The position numbers and the translations under genes are program-made. From AAA164-E04 sp014239995 (lineage in GTDB: Bacteria; Verrucomicrobiota; Verrucomicrobiia; Limisphaerales; AAA164-E04), in the NCBI GenBank assembly GCA_029247315.1, contig JAQWLM010000069.1:1-64000 (forward strand): DNA of 64,000 nt. The letters run 5' to 3'. This document shows, piece after piece, positions 43,956 to 53,462 of the stretch. The notes beneath the pieces are model-generated. The model saw only the letters and a program-made list of their open reading frames with translations. It ran no database searches and had not been told where the DNA came from. Position 1 is the first letter of the stretch. Each line of letters starts with the position of its first letter.

Positions 43956-44813
43956 TCAGCGCGGCAGGTTGACCAGTTCCTGGAGCAACTGGTCGCTGGT
44001 GGAAATCATGCGTGCGTTGGCCTGGAAAGCACGCTGTGCCATGATCAGGGAGGAAAATTCTCCGGTAAGATCCACGTTGGATGTTTCCAGGGCACGCGAG
44101 CGGATATGCCCCACATGCCCCGAGCCGGGTGTGGACCCAAAGGCCTGCCCGGCATCGTTCACCGGGGTGGCCGCTTCAAGGTTGGAATACAGATTGCCAC
44201 CCAGCTTGTTGAGTTCCTGCGGAGCGGCAAAGCTCTGGAGCAGGATCTGGCCACCTTGATAACTCCGCTGGTCATCAAAATGCATCAGGATACGCCCGTC
44301 CATGGTCACTTCCGCACCGACGAAACCCGCGTTGCCGGGATCGAAACCACCACGGATGGATGGATCATCACGGAAGAGAAGATCCCCCTCACCGCCGTTA
44401 CCGTCTCCGAGCGCGCCCTGAACACGGTATCCCTGCGAGTTGACGAGGTAGCCCTGATTGTCCTCCCTGAAATTGCCCGCACGGGTGGCAAATGACTCTT
44501 CATTTGCAGCGTTCTTGACGATGAAAAAGCCCTTACCGTTTTCGATGGCCAGGTCGCTTCCGTGACCCGTCTCGGTAATCCCGCCTCCGGCATAAGAGGT
44601 GGTCACACCGGCACTGACAACGCCATTTCCAAATTGCGAGGCAACGTTTCCTCCCGATCCTGAAACCATCGCTTCCCCGAAAGTATCGGCAAAGTTCAGA
44701 CGGGCGCTTTTGTAGCCCGTGGTGTTGACGTTGGCAATGTTGTTACCAATCAAGTCGATCTGACTTTGAAATTGCTGGAGTCCACTGACCCCGGTATTGA
44801 GTGAATTAAGCAT
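43956..44813 (-). CDS. flgE: Short flagellar hook protein FlgE
   Basis: 285 residues versus 402 in E. coli, so the outer D2 domain is strongly reduced. The N-terminus (LNSLNTGVSGLQQFQSQIDLIGNNIANVNTTGYKSARLNF) and C-terminus (SNVDLTGEFSSLIMAQRAFQANARMISTSDQLLQELVNL) are clear hook-family D0/D1 helices. ETGHGSDLAIENGKGFFIV is typical of FlgE. It follows flgD and fliK, which supports hook rather than rod. Confidence 0.93.
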   Translation of the reverse strand: MLNSLNTGVSGLQQFQSQIDLIGNNIANVNTTGYKSARLNFADTFGEAMVSGSGGNVASQFGNGVVSAGVTTSYAGGGITETGHGSDLAIENGKGFFIVKNAANEESFATRAGNFREDNQGYLVNSQGYRVQGALGDGNGGEGDLLFRDDPSIRGGFDPGNAGFVGAEVTMDGRILMHFDDQRSYQGGQILLQSFAAPQELNKLGGNLYSNLEAATPVNDAGQAFGSTPGSGHVGHIRSRALETSNVDLTGEFSSLIMAQRAFQANARMISTSDQLLQELVNLPR

Positions 44814-45291
44814 CGTGTTTTTCCTGTTTAATCATGGGATGTGAGTAGTTAAAAAACCCATCCTTGGGACCGACAGTTTCCTCTGGTAAATTAATGGAGA
44901 GCAGCTCCTGCAGATCGTAAAGTTCTCCGTCTACCTCGATCATGGGCCGACCATCCTGGAATTTCACGGCGGAGACTTTACCATCGAGCGACTCCCCGAA
45001 ATCAACCTCACGACCCAGCATGCCGTTGGCCTGTGTGATCTGCTGCTCCAATCTCATGGCAGCCAAATCCGACTGCATGGCCCTGGCCTGCTCAAGGCTG
45101 GAGATCTGCATGACCTGGGAAAGAAACTCCGAGTCTTTTTTCGGCTCAAGCGGGTCCTGTGAAGAAAGCTCCACGGTTAATAATTTAAAGAAATCCTCCT
45201 GATTTACCTCGTTCAGGCCATTGGAAACCTGTGACAGGTTTCCAAATTGTCCATTGGCCCCTGCCGTGACGTTTGAAGTGATGGCACTCAT
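44806..45291 (-). CDS. flgD: Hook-capping protein FlgD
   Basis: 161 residues from ATG 45291; a TTG at 45327 would add 12 residues and overlap fliK as TTGA. The conserved N-terminal part is QEDFFKLLTVELSSQDPLEPKKDSEFLSQVMQISSLEQ, the hook-scaffold signature. The usual C-terminal FLN/Tudor domains are reduced to about 60 residues. It caps the growing hook and is lost when the hook is complete. It overlaps flgE by eight bases. Confidence 0.93.
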   Translation of the reverse strand: MSAITSNVTAGANGQFGNLSQVSNGLNEVNQEDFFKLLTVELSSQDPLEPKKDSEFLSQVMQISSLEQARAMQSDLAAMRLEQQITQANGMLGREVDFGESLDGKVSAVKFQDGRPMIEVDGELYDLQELLSINLPEETVGPKDGFFNYSHPMIKQEKHDA

Positions 45292-45323
45292 TTTTTGGGT
45301 ATCATAAAATCTGTTAAAATCAT

Positions 45324-46667
45324 TCAAGCCCAGGAGAGCAAGCTCCCCTCGGCGCGTTCCTCTTCCACGCCTTCCGATGGCTCGGCTGCCAAGCCCGCAG
45401 CGGAAGTTTTCAGGGGACTCCCCTGCGGATGCATGGAATTCGATGGCGTTCCGGTTTCCTGATCCGTATCGGCGTTACCGCCCGACATGCCGTGGTCTGA
45501 ATCCAGCTCAGGGTCTCCAAGTTGAATGCCTTGCTGCCCCAATTCTTTCTGAAGTTCCGCCCAGTGAGGTTTCAGCAAGCCGGAGGTCGCCTGGTCCATG
45601 CGAACAGCCACCATGACATCCGATTCATGCTGCTGCAGCGTGAGGTAAAGCGCCATATTCGCATCCGGACGCACGAGCACCTGCATGGGCTGCCCTGGAC
45701 TTTGCTTCATCACGATGGCCTGCTCCTGAATCATGGACTGGATTTTCCGGATGGAATCCACCGTGGCAATGGCCTGGGTGGCCGCAATCGATGACTTGGC
45801 ACTGGAATGCACTTGCCATTCACCCCCAAAATCCTGACGACCAAATTGATGGGCCGGGTCGAATCCTCCTCCCGTGGAGGAGGAACCACTCGAGCTTGTT
45901 TCCACCCCAGCCACACGGGTTACCGTCGCCACGGATGCGGCACGTTGCCCCTCCGGGAGTGATTCACCCTTGGCTTGCGATTGATTTTTGCCCACCTGTG
46001 CTGTCATGGCTGCTTGATCCTGTGTTGCCTGCTGCAGGGATACATTTCCTGAGCGATTTGCACCCGAAGCATGAGGCGTGCCATGATAGACAGGTACTGC
46101 CTGTGCCGCTGCGGAAGCGGCGCTACTGGCGCTGGCAAGTGCGTTTTCGACGGATTTGACCGCACCCGATGTCAGGGGAGCCGTCGAGGAAGCGACAGGA
46201 CGAGGGGCAATTTTTGCCCCTTCCTGTTGATTCCCATCTGCAGCAGAGTCATTTTTGCCGCCTGTGCTTTGCCTGGTGGCATCTGTTTTGGCATGACTTC
46301 CCTGTGGATCGGCTTTGTTGGTGGCTTTTGCTGCTTCGAATGACGAGGCGGCTTGCCCTCGGTCGGCAAAAGGTTCCGAAATACCCCTGGCCGGGGTTTT
46401 CGGCGAACCCGGAACCTGCCCTGTTACTTGAGCAAGGGAAGGTTCGGAGGGTTTTGACGGATGGCTCAAGGCACCGGTGGGGGCAAACCACGGTTCATCC
46501 CCCTGATTCACCCCTTCTACCCGCGGATGAGCCGCCAGGTGCAGCAATTCACAATCGAGCTGCTCGCGAAAGGATTCATCGGTATCCGCTGCCGTATCTT
46601 GCTTGGCACGCCGGGATTTTTCCCGTGACTCAAGCTTTGGAAATTCCTGTATCAGTGAAGCATTCAT
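45324..46667 (-). CDS. fliK: Hook-length control protein FliK
   Basis: About 447 residues from ATG 46667 (a TTG at 46730 is the longest option). Residues to ~330 are low-complexity, rich in Ala, Ser, Gln and Pro, the disordered molecular ruler. The C-terminal Flg_hook domain (QPMQVLVRPDANMALYLTLQQHESDVMVAVRMDQ, LLKPHWAELQKELGQQGIQLG) triggers the FlhB substrate switch. It lies directly before flgD. Confidence 0.9.
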   Translation of the reverse strand: MNASLIQEFPKLESREKSRRAKQDTAADTDESFREQLDCELLHLAAHPRVEGVNQGDEPWFAPTGALSHPSKPSEPSLAQVTGQVPGSPKTPARGISEPFADRGQAASSFEAAKATNKADPQGSHAKTDATRQSTGGKNDSAADGNQQEGAKIAPRPVASSTAPLTSGAVKSVENALASASSAASAAAQAVPVYHGTPHASGANRSGNVSLQQATQDQAAMTAQVGKNQSQAKGESLPEGQRAASVATVTRVAGVETSSSGSSSTGGGFDPAHQFGRQDFGGEWQVHSSAKSSIAATQAIATVDSIRKIQSMIQEQAIVMKQSPGQPMQVLVRPDANMALYLTLQQHESDVMVAVRMDQATSGLLKPHWAELQKELGQQGIQLGDPELDSDHGMSGGNADTDQETGTPSNSMHPQGSPLKTSAAGLAAEPSEGVEEERAEGSLLSWA

Positions 46668-46770
46668 GTCATAAAAAGCATATGGTTCGTTGCGATGGAT
46701 GGGGCTGGTTGAGGCGTCAAGAAGTGCCAAGCACTGGGAAGAAAAATGGTTCAGTGCGTTTTTTCAGGAT

Positions 46771-47373
46771 TTATTTTTCAGGATTTATCTTCTCGTATTC
46801 ATCGAGAATCTTCATGACTTTCTTCTTTTGATCAGGTGTACCGCCAAGCCAGACCTGCACGACCTCCCCGAATTCACTGGGTTTCATCATGGCAAACACC
46901 TTGGCAACCTCTTCAGGGCTCTTGGGATCGAGAATCTCAGCGGTTTGTGCCGGTTCGAGGGTCTTGAACAAGGCCTGCATCTTGGCAATGTTCTTTTTTT
47001 CATTCTCTGAAATGGTGATGATGGATTTGTTAACGAGATTGGTCATTTTCTTGAGTTCTGCAAACGTCACCTTGAGATTGTCTTCCTGCTTCTTGACCTT
47101 CGCCGCCCTTTCTTTCAAATCACTCCTCAAGTATACTATTTCCGTATAAATCTGGTCCCATTCAGGGTTGTCATATGCCCAGGAAGGCGCGTCGATGGAA
47201 GAGCCCTGTTCGGGATCCTCAGAGGTATTCTTTTTTTGGATTTTTTCGATAGCGGCACGCACACCTGGGCTCGAATTTGAGATCTCCCCGTCTAGCATCC
47301 AAAAGGTTACCCCAAAGAAGAGAAATCCACCGAGGAGCACGGCGAACAGGCTGGATTGCAGCAGTTTTTTCAT
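46771..47373 (-). CDS. MotE-like periplasmic coiled-coil protein
   Basis: 200 residues. One N-terminal helix (SLFAVLLGGFLFFGVTFWML) and a long coiled coil (EIVYLRSDLKERAAKVKKQEDNLKVTFAELKKMTNLV). A C-terminal MgtE-N-like domain (MQALFKTLEPAQTAEILDPKSPEEVAKVFAMMKPSEF) follows. This is the layout of MotE, which in alphaproteobacteria chaperones MotC for stator assembly. Similar proteins stand beside fliJ in many flagellar operons. The exact role here is inferred from family and place. Confidence 0.75.
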   Translation of the reverse strand: MKKLLQSSLFAVLLGGFLFFGVTFWMLDGEISNSSPGVRAAIEKIQKKNTSEDPEQGSSIDAPSWAYDNPEWDQIYTEIVYLRSDLKERAAKVKKQEDNLKVTFAELKKMTNLVNKSIITISENEKKNIAKMQALFKTLEPAQTAEILDPKSPEEVAKVFAMMKPSEFGEVVQVWLGGTPDQKKKVMKILDEYEKINPEK

Positions 47374-47381
47374 ACGAAACC

Positions 47382-47822
47382 CTAGGTCACGGAGCCAGCC
47401 CGCAGGGACAACTCGTCCAGGAACAACTGGTCATGCTTATTGACCGTCTGTGCGTGCACACCGGCAAGCCTGTCCTTATACTTTTCCAACACCTCCCGCT
47501 CACGCCGGGCGGAGGTCAGGAGGTCCTTGTGCTTCTCCAGAATGGCCTCTGCCTCCGACAGGTGCCCCTGCGTTTCGGAGAGGCGCTGCTCAAAATATTC
47601 AAAGCCAGAACGAAAGCCCTGCACGGTGGAGATGGATTGAGAGCGGGTCAGGGCCTCCTGATAACGTCGATGCTCGGCCTGCAGTCCCATCTGAAGGGCA
47701 TCCAGCTTCTGCCGGAGGGCCTGGACACGATGGAGGGCCTGCGCATGCTGGTTAATCGCCTTGCGTTCGTGTTGATTTCGCAACTGCAGGACCGTATCCA
47801 ACTTAAAGACAAATCGTTTCAT
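47382..47822 (-). CDS. fliJ: Flagellar export stalk protein FliJ
   Basis: 146 residues, nearly all coiled coil. FVFKLDTVLQLRNQHERKAINQHAQALHRVQAL opens in the standard FliJ way and ERREVLEKYKDRL-like heptads close it. FliJ fits into the FliI hexamer like the gamma subunit of F1 and links it to FlhA. It is 16 bases behind fliI. Confidence 0.88.
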   Translation of the reverse strand: MKRFVFKLDTVLQLRNQHERKAINQHAQALHRVQALRQKLDALQMGLQAEHRRYQEALTRSQSISTVQGFRSGFEYFEQRLSETQGHLSEAEAILEKHKDLLTSARREREVLEKYKDRLAGVHAQTVNKHDQLFLDELSLRAGSVT

Positions 47823-47838
47823 TCAGACTCCTTGAGAT

Positions 47839-49209
47839 TCAGCGTTTATCGGCGGCAACAGGTTCCTTATCTTCCAGGGCCTCCTTCAGTAATGTCAGGC
47901 TTTCATCGATCGAAAACCCTTCATGAACGGATTGCATGAGAAACGCGTTCAAAGCAGGTCGCAGACGAATAGCCCGGTCCAAGCTTGGATTTGACCCTTG
48001 CTTGTAGGCCCCGAGGGAGATGATGTCACGGTGCTCATGGAATTCCGCCATGGCCTCACGGGCCTTGTGAATCCACTGCTGTGTTTTTCCTTCACTGAGA
48101 TCCTCAAAGAGGCGGCTGACACTGTGAAGCACGTCAACGGCAGGGTAGTGGTTTCGGAAAGCAAGTTCTCGGCTCAGCACAATGTGGCCATCCAATACGG
48201 AACGAACGTGGTCCGCAACCGGATCGTTCATGTCATCCCCCTCAACCAGAACGGTAAAAAGCCCGGTGATGGCCCCGTTTTCGCCCGCTCCAGCCCGCTC
48301 CAGCAATTGTGGAAGCATGGCAAATACGGACGGCGGATAGCCCTTGGTCGCCGGAAGTTCTCCAACGGACAAGCCCACCTCGCGCTGGGCCATCGCAAAG
48401 CGCGTGACGGAATCCATCATCAATAAAACATTGAGTCCCTGGTCTCGGAAATATTCGGATATGGCCATGGCAGTGTGGGCACCTTTGAGCCGCATGATGG
48501 GGGTCTCGTCAGATGTAGCCACCACGACCACCGATTTTTTGCGAGCCTCTGGAGACATGTCCCTCTCAAGGAACTCCCTCAGTTCCCGTCCACGTTCTCC
48601 AATCAGAGCGATGACGTTGATGTCGGCCTCGGCCTGCCCGGCAATCATTCCAAGCAATGTGGATTTACCCACACCACTTCCGGCAAAAATACCAAGACGT
48701 TGACCTACGCCACAGGGAACAAACGTATCCAGAACCTTGATCCCGGTCGTGAAACGCTGTTGAATCCGTTGGCGCCGTAGAGGATGCGGAGGGGAAGCCT
48801 TGAGTGATGCGAATCCATCCCCACATACGGGGCCCTTGCCGTCGATAGGTTGGCCCAGGCCGTTGAGCACACGCCCCATGAGGTCAAACCCGGTTCGAAC
48901 CTGGAGGGGACTGCCCTCACTGATCACGACACTCCCGGGACGCACCCCTTGCATGTCGGAAAATGGCATAAGCAGAACGCTTTGATCATGAAAACCCACG
49001 ACCTCGGCAAGGATTTCTTTCTCGCTGTGCCTTCCTCGAATACGGCAAAGGTCACCGATGGAAGCAAGGGGGCCGGAGGATTGTACCACCGATCCGGTCA
49101 CCTTGACCACCTTGCCTCGTCGCGCCACCGGGTTGAAGGAATCCACTTGGCTCATCGAGTAAAGGAAACGTGCCAGATTTAGTTTTGGAACTGAAAGTGC
49201 TGTGCTCAT
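47839..49209 (-). CDS. fliI: Flagellar export ATPase FliI
   Basis: 456 residues. Walker A is GSGVGKST (177-184). VIALIGERGRELREFLERDM, the catalytic glutamate region, and LNVLLMMDSVTRFAMAQREVGLSVGELPATKGYPPSVFAMLPQLLERAG are invariant family blocks. It forms a hexamer under the export gate and unloads substrates. It overlaps fliH by four bases. Confidence 0.97.
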   Translation of the reverse strand: MSTALSVPKLNLARFLYSMSQVDSFNPVARRGKVVKVTGSVVQSSGPLASIGDLCRIRGRHSEKEILAEVVGFHDQSVLLMPFSDMQGVRPGSVVISEGSPLQVRTGFDLMGRVLNGLGQPIDGKGPVCGDGFASLKASPPHPLRRQRIQQRFTTGIKVLDTFVPCGVGQRLGIFAGSGVGKSTLLGMIAGQAEADINVIALIGERGRELREFLERDMSPEARKKSVVVVATSDETPIMRLKGAHTAMAISEYFRDQGLNVLLMMDSVTRFAMAQREVGLSVGELPATKGYPPSVFAMLPQLLERAGAGENGAITGLFTVLVEGDDMNDPVADHVRSVLDGHIVLSRELAFRNHYPAVDVLHSVSRLFEDLSEGKTQQWIHKAREAMAEFHEHRDIISLGAYKQGSNPSLDRAIRLRPALNAFLMQSVHEGFSIDESLTLLKEALEDKEPVAADKR

Positions 49210-49886
49210 GTATCTGTTTTTCCAGGAAGGTTCGTAGGAAGAATCCTTTCCGAGGTCTCTTGCTTCAACTGGGCGGTTTGTTTCATCTGCTGCTCAATCA
49301 AAGCTTCTATCTGTTCCCACTTTGACTCTACCGTGGAATCAAAGTCCCCAAAGGGAGTCTTTACATAACAACCTCCACGGGTAATGGATGTATCGGAAAT
49401 AAACTGTATTTTTGCCTGATGCTCAAAGGTAGCAGCGGGATTTTCCCCAAGGGCGTCACCAAGCAATGCAAGGTCCTCGGGATGGAGTTGAATCTGGGTA
49501 TCAACGTCTTTTTCAAGCTCCTTGAGTGCTTGAGCAATGACAGCACGCACACGTACCGCATCCAATGGGATGTCGGCCACCAGTTTACGGGTCAGGGTCA
49601 GTGCCATGTGCGAGAGTGCCTGCTCCATTTCCAGAAAGGCATTGGGAATAGCCTCCTGAAAAGACTGGATCATGTCACGAATCTGCATGGCCGACTCGTG
49701 ATGCTCCCGCTCCACTTGACCGCGTATTTCCAATTCCAGATCGCGCCGATTGCACTCGAAATCCCGTTCCTGCTGCCCCTTGAAATGTGCCTTGATAGAA
49801 TCCCAATGGGATTCCTTCATGGAAAGTGTCACTTCCCGCAAGGGAAAGGAACCCGGACATTCAAGGACCACATGCGAAGGGTTCAT
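49206..49886 (-). CDS. fliH: Flagellar export regulator FliH
   Basis: 226 residues. The N-terminal half is charged and helical (SIKAHFKGQQERDFECNRRDLELEIRGQ). The C-terminal half (MALTLTRKLVADIPLDAVRVRAVIAQALKEL, QIQLHPEDLALLGDAL, FISDTSITRGGCYVKTPFGDFDSTVESKWEQI) is the FliH/HrpE domain that holds FliI. It overlaps fliG and fliI by four bases each. Confidence 0.92.
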   Translation of the reverse strand: MNPSHVVLECPGSFPLREVTLSMKESHWDSIKAHFKGQQERDFECNRRDLELEIRGQVEREHHESAMQIRDMIQSFQEAIPNAFLEMEQALSHMALTLTRKLVADIPLDAVRVRAVIAQALKELEKDVDTQIQLHPEDLALLGDALGENPAATFEHQAKIQFISDTSITRGGCYVKTPFGDFDSTVESKWEQIEALIEQQMKQTAQLKQETSERILPTNLPGKTDT

Positions 49887-50932
49887 GAAGAACCTCCCAT
49901 GGCATTGGAGAGATCAATTTCCTCCTGGCTCTCCAGGTTGCGGGCACACTCGACAATCCGGAGCTGGGCAGCCTCGACTTCCTTGGGTTTGGTGGAGGTC
50001 ATGAATTCCATTTCCTCGGTAACAGACTCAGCCGCACGCCTGGACATGCAGGAAAGCACAAAATTGCTCAGGGCCTCAGAGACATTCTTCAGTGCCAGAG
50101 AGAGGTCCTTCATGTCCACATCGCGCAGGATTTTCTGTACATCCTGCGCATCCAGGTGAATAAAATCCTCAAAGGTAAACATTTTCTGCTGGATGGCTGC
50201 TCCGAGTTCGGCATTTTTTTCATCCATGACAGCAAGAATACTTTGACTGACTTCCTTACCCATTGCGTTGAGCATGGCAGCCGCTGCCCGCACGCCACCG
50301 GAGTGACTGACCGTCTGCGGCACCGCTCGCTTGGCCTTGGAGAGTACAACCTTGACCACCTTTTCAACAATGGCAACCGGGGTGGGAGCAAGGGTTGCAA
50401 GGCGCTCCAACACATGCACCCGCTTGTCGTCATCCAGACGTTCTGAAATACTGGCAGCCTGATCTGCCGGGAAATAACTGAGGATCAATGCGATGGTCTG
50501 ATCCTGCTCGTCCTTGATCAAGTTGAAGAGCTGCCCGGGATCCATATCCAACAAGTGACTCAAGGCCTCGGACTCGGAGGTCTTGGGTGCTATTTTACCC
50601 AATACATTGGCCGCCTTGTAATGTCCCACCGAGCGTTCAAGGGTTTCTCTGGCAATATCCATGCCACCGGAAACCGATGAACTGGCATGGTTGATGAGAC
50701 GAGAAAATTCCTTCAGGATATCCTCCTGCTCACGGGAACTCAGGAGACGCATGCTGGATATCTCCGAGACGACGGACTCCACGGTTGCATCATCCAGACT
50801 TTTCAGGATGCCAGATGCATTGTCAGGGCCCAGGATCACCAGCAAAGCGGCCAGCTTTTGAAACTTATTCATCCCCTCAACGCGCGATCGTGCGGCGGGG
50901 TTTCGTGACTGTATTTCTTCACTCACTGGCAT
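49883..50932 (-). CDS. fliG: Flagellar rotor switch protein FliG
   Basis: 349 residues. The N-terminal domain binds the MS-ring protein (LAALLVILGPDNASGILKSLDD). Three armadillo-like domains follow. NAMGKEVSQSILAVMDEKNAELGAAIQQKMFTFEDFIHLDAQDVQKILRDVDMKDLSLAL is the torque region with charged residues that face MotA. It forms the top of the C-ring. It is 15 bases behind fliF. Confidence 0.96.
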   Translation of the reverse strand: MPVSEEIQSRNPAARSRVEGMNKFQKLAALLVILGPDNASGILKSLDDATVESVVSEISSMRLLSSREQEDILKEFSRLINHASSSVSGGMDIARETLERSVGHYKAANVLGKIAPKTSESEALSHLLDMDPGQLFNLIKDEQDQTIALILSYFPADQAASISERLDDDKRVHVLERLATLAPTPVAIVEKVVKVVLSKAKRAVPQTVSHSGGVRAAAAMLNAMGKEVSQSILAVMDEKNAELGAAIQQKMFTFEDFIHLDAQDVQKILRDVDMKDLSLALKNVSEALSNFVLSCMSRRAAESVTEEMEFMTSTKPKEVEAAQLRIVECARNLESQEEIDLSNAMGGSS

Positions 50933-50947
50933 ATCGCAAGTCTTGGG

Positions 50948-52540
50948 CTAATTACTGTTAGCGGTGTCCTCCTGGAGCCACGACTGGATGGCATGCGTCA
51001 TGTTCTCGGGGTTTTCCTTGATCAACCGATTCATGGCTTCAATGCGTTCATCGGGTGGCATGGGTTCATGGATTGAAAAATTGGAATGCCCACGCCCACC
51101 TCCATTGCCACCACGGCCCCCCATGAAATCGTCCATGGAATCCAGTGGAACACCAATGGGAATGGTCTCCACCGGGGTTTTCTTAAAGGTCCGCACAAAG
51201 ACCCAGAGAACCCCCAGGGTCAGAAGCAGGAGCCCGATCTGCTTGCCAAGTGTCACCCACTCACTGTGATTTCTCCAAACACTGAAACTCGGCTTCTCCT
51301 GAAGGGCCAACGGTTGCTGAAGACTACCGTCCGCATGAAATTCAATTTCTTCTACCGTGAGGTTCTCCACACTGTTGGTGATGCCCAAGGCACGACTGAC
51401 GATACGTTCGATGCTTTGGAGTTCCTCCGGAGTCCTGCTGATGGAAACCTTTTCTGCATCTTTCTTCATGGCCACGAAGACAGCCGCGGTGATGCGCTTC
51501 AACCCTCCGGCAATCTGGACAAAGTCGTTGGTTTGAGATCCAACGGCGAACTCGTTGTCCTTGGTGGTACGATCCATCGTTTTTCCACTGGCAAGACTGG
51601 GGGGGTTATTGGTGCTCACAAGGGAAGGGGCCTGGGTGATGGTGGTTTCCGTGATCTCGGAGGTGGTACGTGGCACGGTTTCCGGGTCGTAAATGATATC
51701 CGAACGCGTGATGGTTTCCCGGTTGATCTCCGCAGATACCCGCACGATGGCCTGACCAGGCCCAAGCACCCTGGTGAGCATGTCCTCTGCCTTGCGCGAG
51801 AGGTAGGACTCCAGCTGCTGACGGGATTCCAGTTGGCGATCAGAGAGAAATGTCAAGGTATCGTCCCCGGGCTCATCACTCAACAATTGTCCCCTCGAAT
51901 CCGTGACCGAAACCCGGTCAGGCACCAATCCCTCAACCGCACTTGAAACGAGAAACTGAATGGCCCGCACCTGTTCTTTGGGAATTTGATTCATCCCCAT
52001 GATCTCAAGGAACACTGAAGAAGAGGCCTGGGACTGATTGTCGACAAAGAGCCTGCTCTCGGGCATGACCACCATGACATGCGCAGCCTCAACACCAGCC
52101 ATCTGGGTGATGGTTTTTGAAAGTTCGCCCTGGATGGCACGGGTGTGATTGACCCGTTGTTGCATGTTACTTAAACCAAAAGAAGGGCGATCAAAAATTT
52201 CTAATCCGACCTTATCCCCCTTATTGGGCAATCCTTTGCCTGCAAGATAGATGCGTGCATCGTGAACCTGATCGGAAGGTACCAGTATGGAGTTGCCACG
52301 TGCACCCACTTTATGGGAAATGGTTGCCGAGTCCAACTGGTTACGAATGGTATCCAGTTCCTTGAGTGAAAGGTTGCCGTAAAGCAGGGCGTACTGTGTC
52401 TGCCCAGACCAGTAGGCAATACCCATCAATCCGGCGAAAATACCAATACCGGCGGCGGAAACAATGATGCGCTGGTTCAGACCAAGCTGTTTCCAGATGT
52501 CGATCAGTTGATCCCTAAGCTGTATGAGTTGCTGTAGCAT
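50948..52540 (-). CDS. fliF: MS-ring protein FliF
   Basis: 530 residues. The N-terminal membrane helix (IIVSAAGIGIFAGLMGIAYW) is followed by the RBM domains (QYALLYGNLSLKELDTIRNQLD, RVNHTRAIQGELSKTITQMAGVEAAHVMVVMPESRLF). A second helix (LGKQIGLLLLTLGVLWVFV) and the C-terminal FliG-binding tail (ERIEAMNRLIKENPENMTHAIQSWL) follow. It is the foundation ring in the inner membrane. It is 18 bases behind fliE. Confidence 0.97.
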   Translation of the reverse strand: MLQQLIQLRDQLIDIWKQLGLNQRIIVSAAGIGIFAGLMGIAYWSGQTQYALLYGNLSLKELDTIRNQLDSATISHKVGARGNSILVPSDQVHDARIYLAGKGLPNKGDKVGLEIFDRPSFGLSNMQQRVNHTRAIQGELSKTITQMAGVEAAHVMVVMPESRLFVDNQSQASSSVFLEIMGMNQIPKEQVRAIQFLVSSAVEGLVPDRVSVTDSRGQLLSDEPGDDTLTFLSDRQLESRQQLESYLSRKAEDMLTRVLGPGQAIVRVSAEINRETITRSDIIYDPETVPRTTSEITETTITQAPSLVSTNNPPSLASGKTMDRTTKDNEFAVGSQTNDFVQIAGGLKRITAAVFVAMKKDAEKVSISRTPEELQSIERIVSRALGITNSVENLTVEEIEFHADGSLQQPLALQEKPSFSVWRNHSEWVTLGKQIGLLLLTLGVLWVFVRTFKKTPVETIPIGVPLDSMDDFMGGRGGNGGGRGHSNFSIHEPMPPDERIEAMNRLIKENPENMTHAIQSWLQEDTANSN

Positions 52541-52558
52541 GGTGTGTCACCCTGTCCC

Positions 52559-52966
52559 TTAAACCTGCATCCGCATGAGTTCCTGATAGGATTCCAGAAG
52601 CTTGTTGCGTACTTCGACCATCAATTGAAACGAAACACTTGCCTCTTCAGCCGCAATTACGGCTTGGTGCAAGGGCACTCCCTCACCAGCGAGCACACCC
52701 TGAACCGCCTGTCCTGCCTGGGCGCTCTTCACCGATACATCCTGAGCAAGTTGCTGCAGCATGTTGGCAAAGCCTGTTCCAGCCGAGCCGGTCGCCACGG
52801 TATCAAAACTACCGATGGCACTTTGTGCCTCTTGGAATTTCCCGGCCTGTTCCAGGAAAGCCTCAGGCAGGAAGCTGTTGGGGTTGTCAGCCTGCTTTTG
52901 TGCAGCCTGGTTGGCGATATTCATGGCGGATTCCATGAATCCACTGGCCTGTGTGATCGGTTCCAA
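52559..52966 (-). CDS. fliE: MS-ring/rod adapter FliE
   Basis: 135 residues from TTG 52966 (ATG 52936 is possible). The C-terminal part (VSVKSAQAGQAVQGVLAGEGVPLHQAVIAAEEASVSFQLMVEVRNKLLESYQELMRMQV) is the highly conserved FliE domain. The N-terminal part is longer than usual and Gln/Ala-rich. It joins the rod to the MS ring and is the first rod substrate exported. It lies between flgC and fliF. Confidence 0.94.
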   Translation of the reverse strand: MEPITQASGFMESAMNIANQAAQKQADNPNSFLPEAFLEQAGKFQEAQSAIGSFDTVATGSAGTGFANMLQQLAQDVSVKSAQAGQAVQGVLAGEGVPLHQAVIAAEEASVSFQLMVEVRNKLLESYQELMRMQV

Positions 52967-52995
52967 AATCAGTATACCCTTCTATGCCTGATGAA

Positions 52996-53439
52996 TCAGG
53001 AGCGGCCAATATTCAGGGTTTGAACGGCCATGCTTCGTGCGAACTTGATAGAGGAAAGATTTGCCTCATAGGCGCGTGACGCCTGGATCATATCCACCAT
53101 TTCCTTATGGATGTTCACGTTGGGGAGTTGCACGTTACCATCGTCATCTGCGTCCGGGTGGCTGGGGTCATGAATGGTAACGCCAGGTGTTTCGTCCGTC
53201 TCAATGCCCCCTACCTTGACCATCATGGGTGCATCGGACTGCGAGCCTTCCTTGTTCAGCGACTCGTGGAGAAAGGATTCAAACACCACTTCTTTACGCT
53301 GGTATGGCCCTCCTTCCTCGGTCCTGGTCACATTGGCGTTGGCAATGTTCTGAGAAATGATTTCGAGCTTCATCCGCTCCGCATTCAAGGCGGAAACGGC
53401 GGTGTCAGCTCCTGGCATGATGCGTATCATATTATTCAT
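52996..53439 (-). CDS. flgC: Proximal rod protein FlgC
   Basis: 147 residues. AVSALNAERMKLEIISQNIANANVTRTEEGGPYQRKEVVFE and the C-terminal VNIHKEMVDMIQASRAYEANLSSIKFARSMAVQTLNIG are textbook FlgC. Together with FlgB, FlgF and FlgG it builds the rod. It is 23 bases behind flgB. Confidence 0.96.
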   Translation of the reverse strand: MNNMIRIMPGADTAVSALNAERMKLEIISQNIANANVTRTEEGGPYQRKEVVFESFLHESLNKEGSQSDAPMMVKVGGIETDETPGVTIHDPSHPDADDDGNVQLPNVNIHKEMVDMIQASRAYEANLSSIKFARSMAVQTLNIGRS

Positions 53440-53462
53440 ATTAAATCTTTAGGGTAAATTGT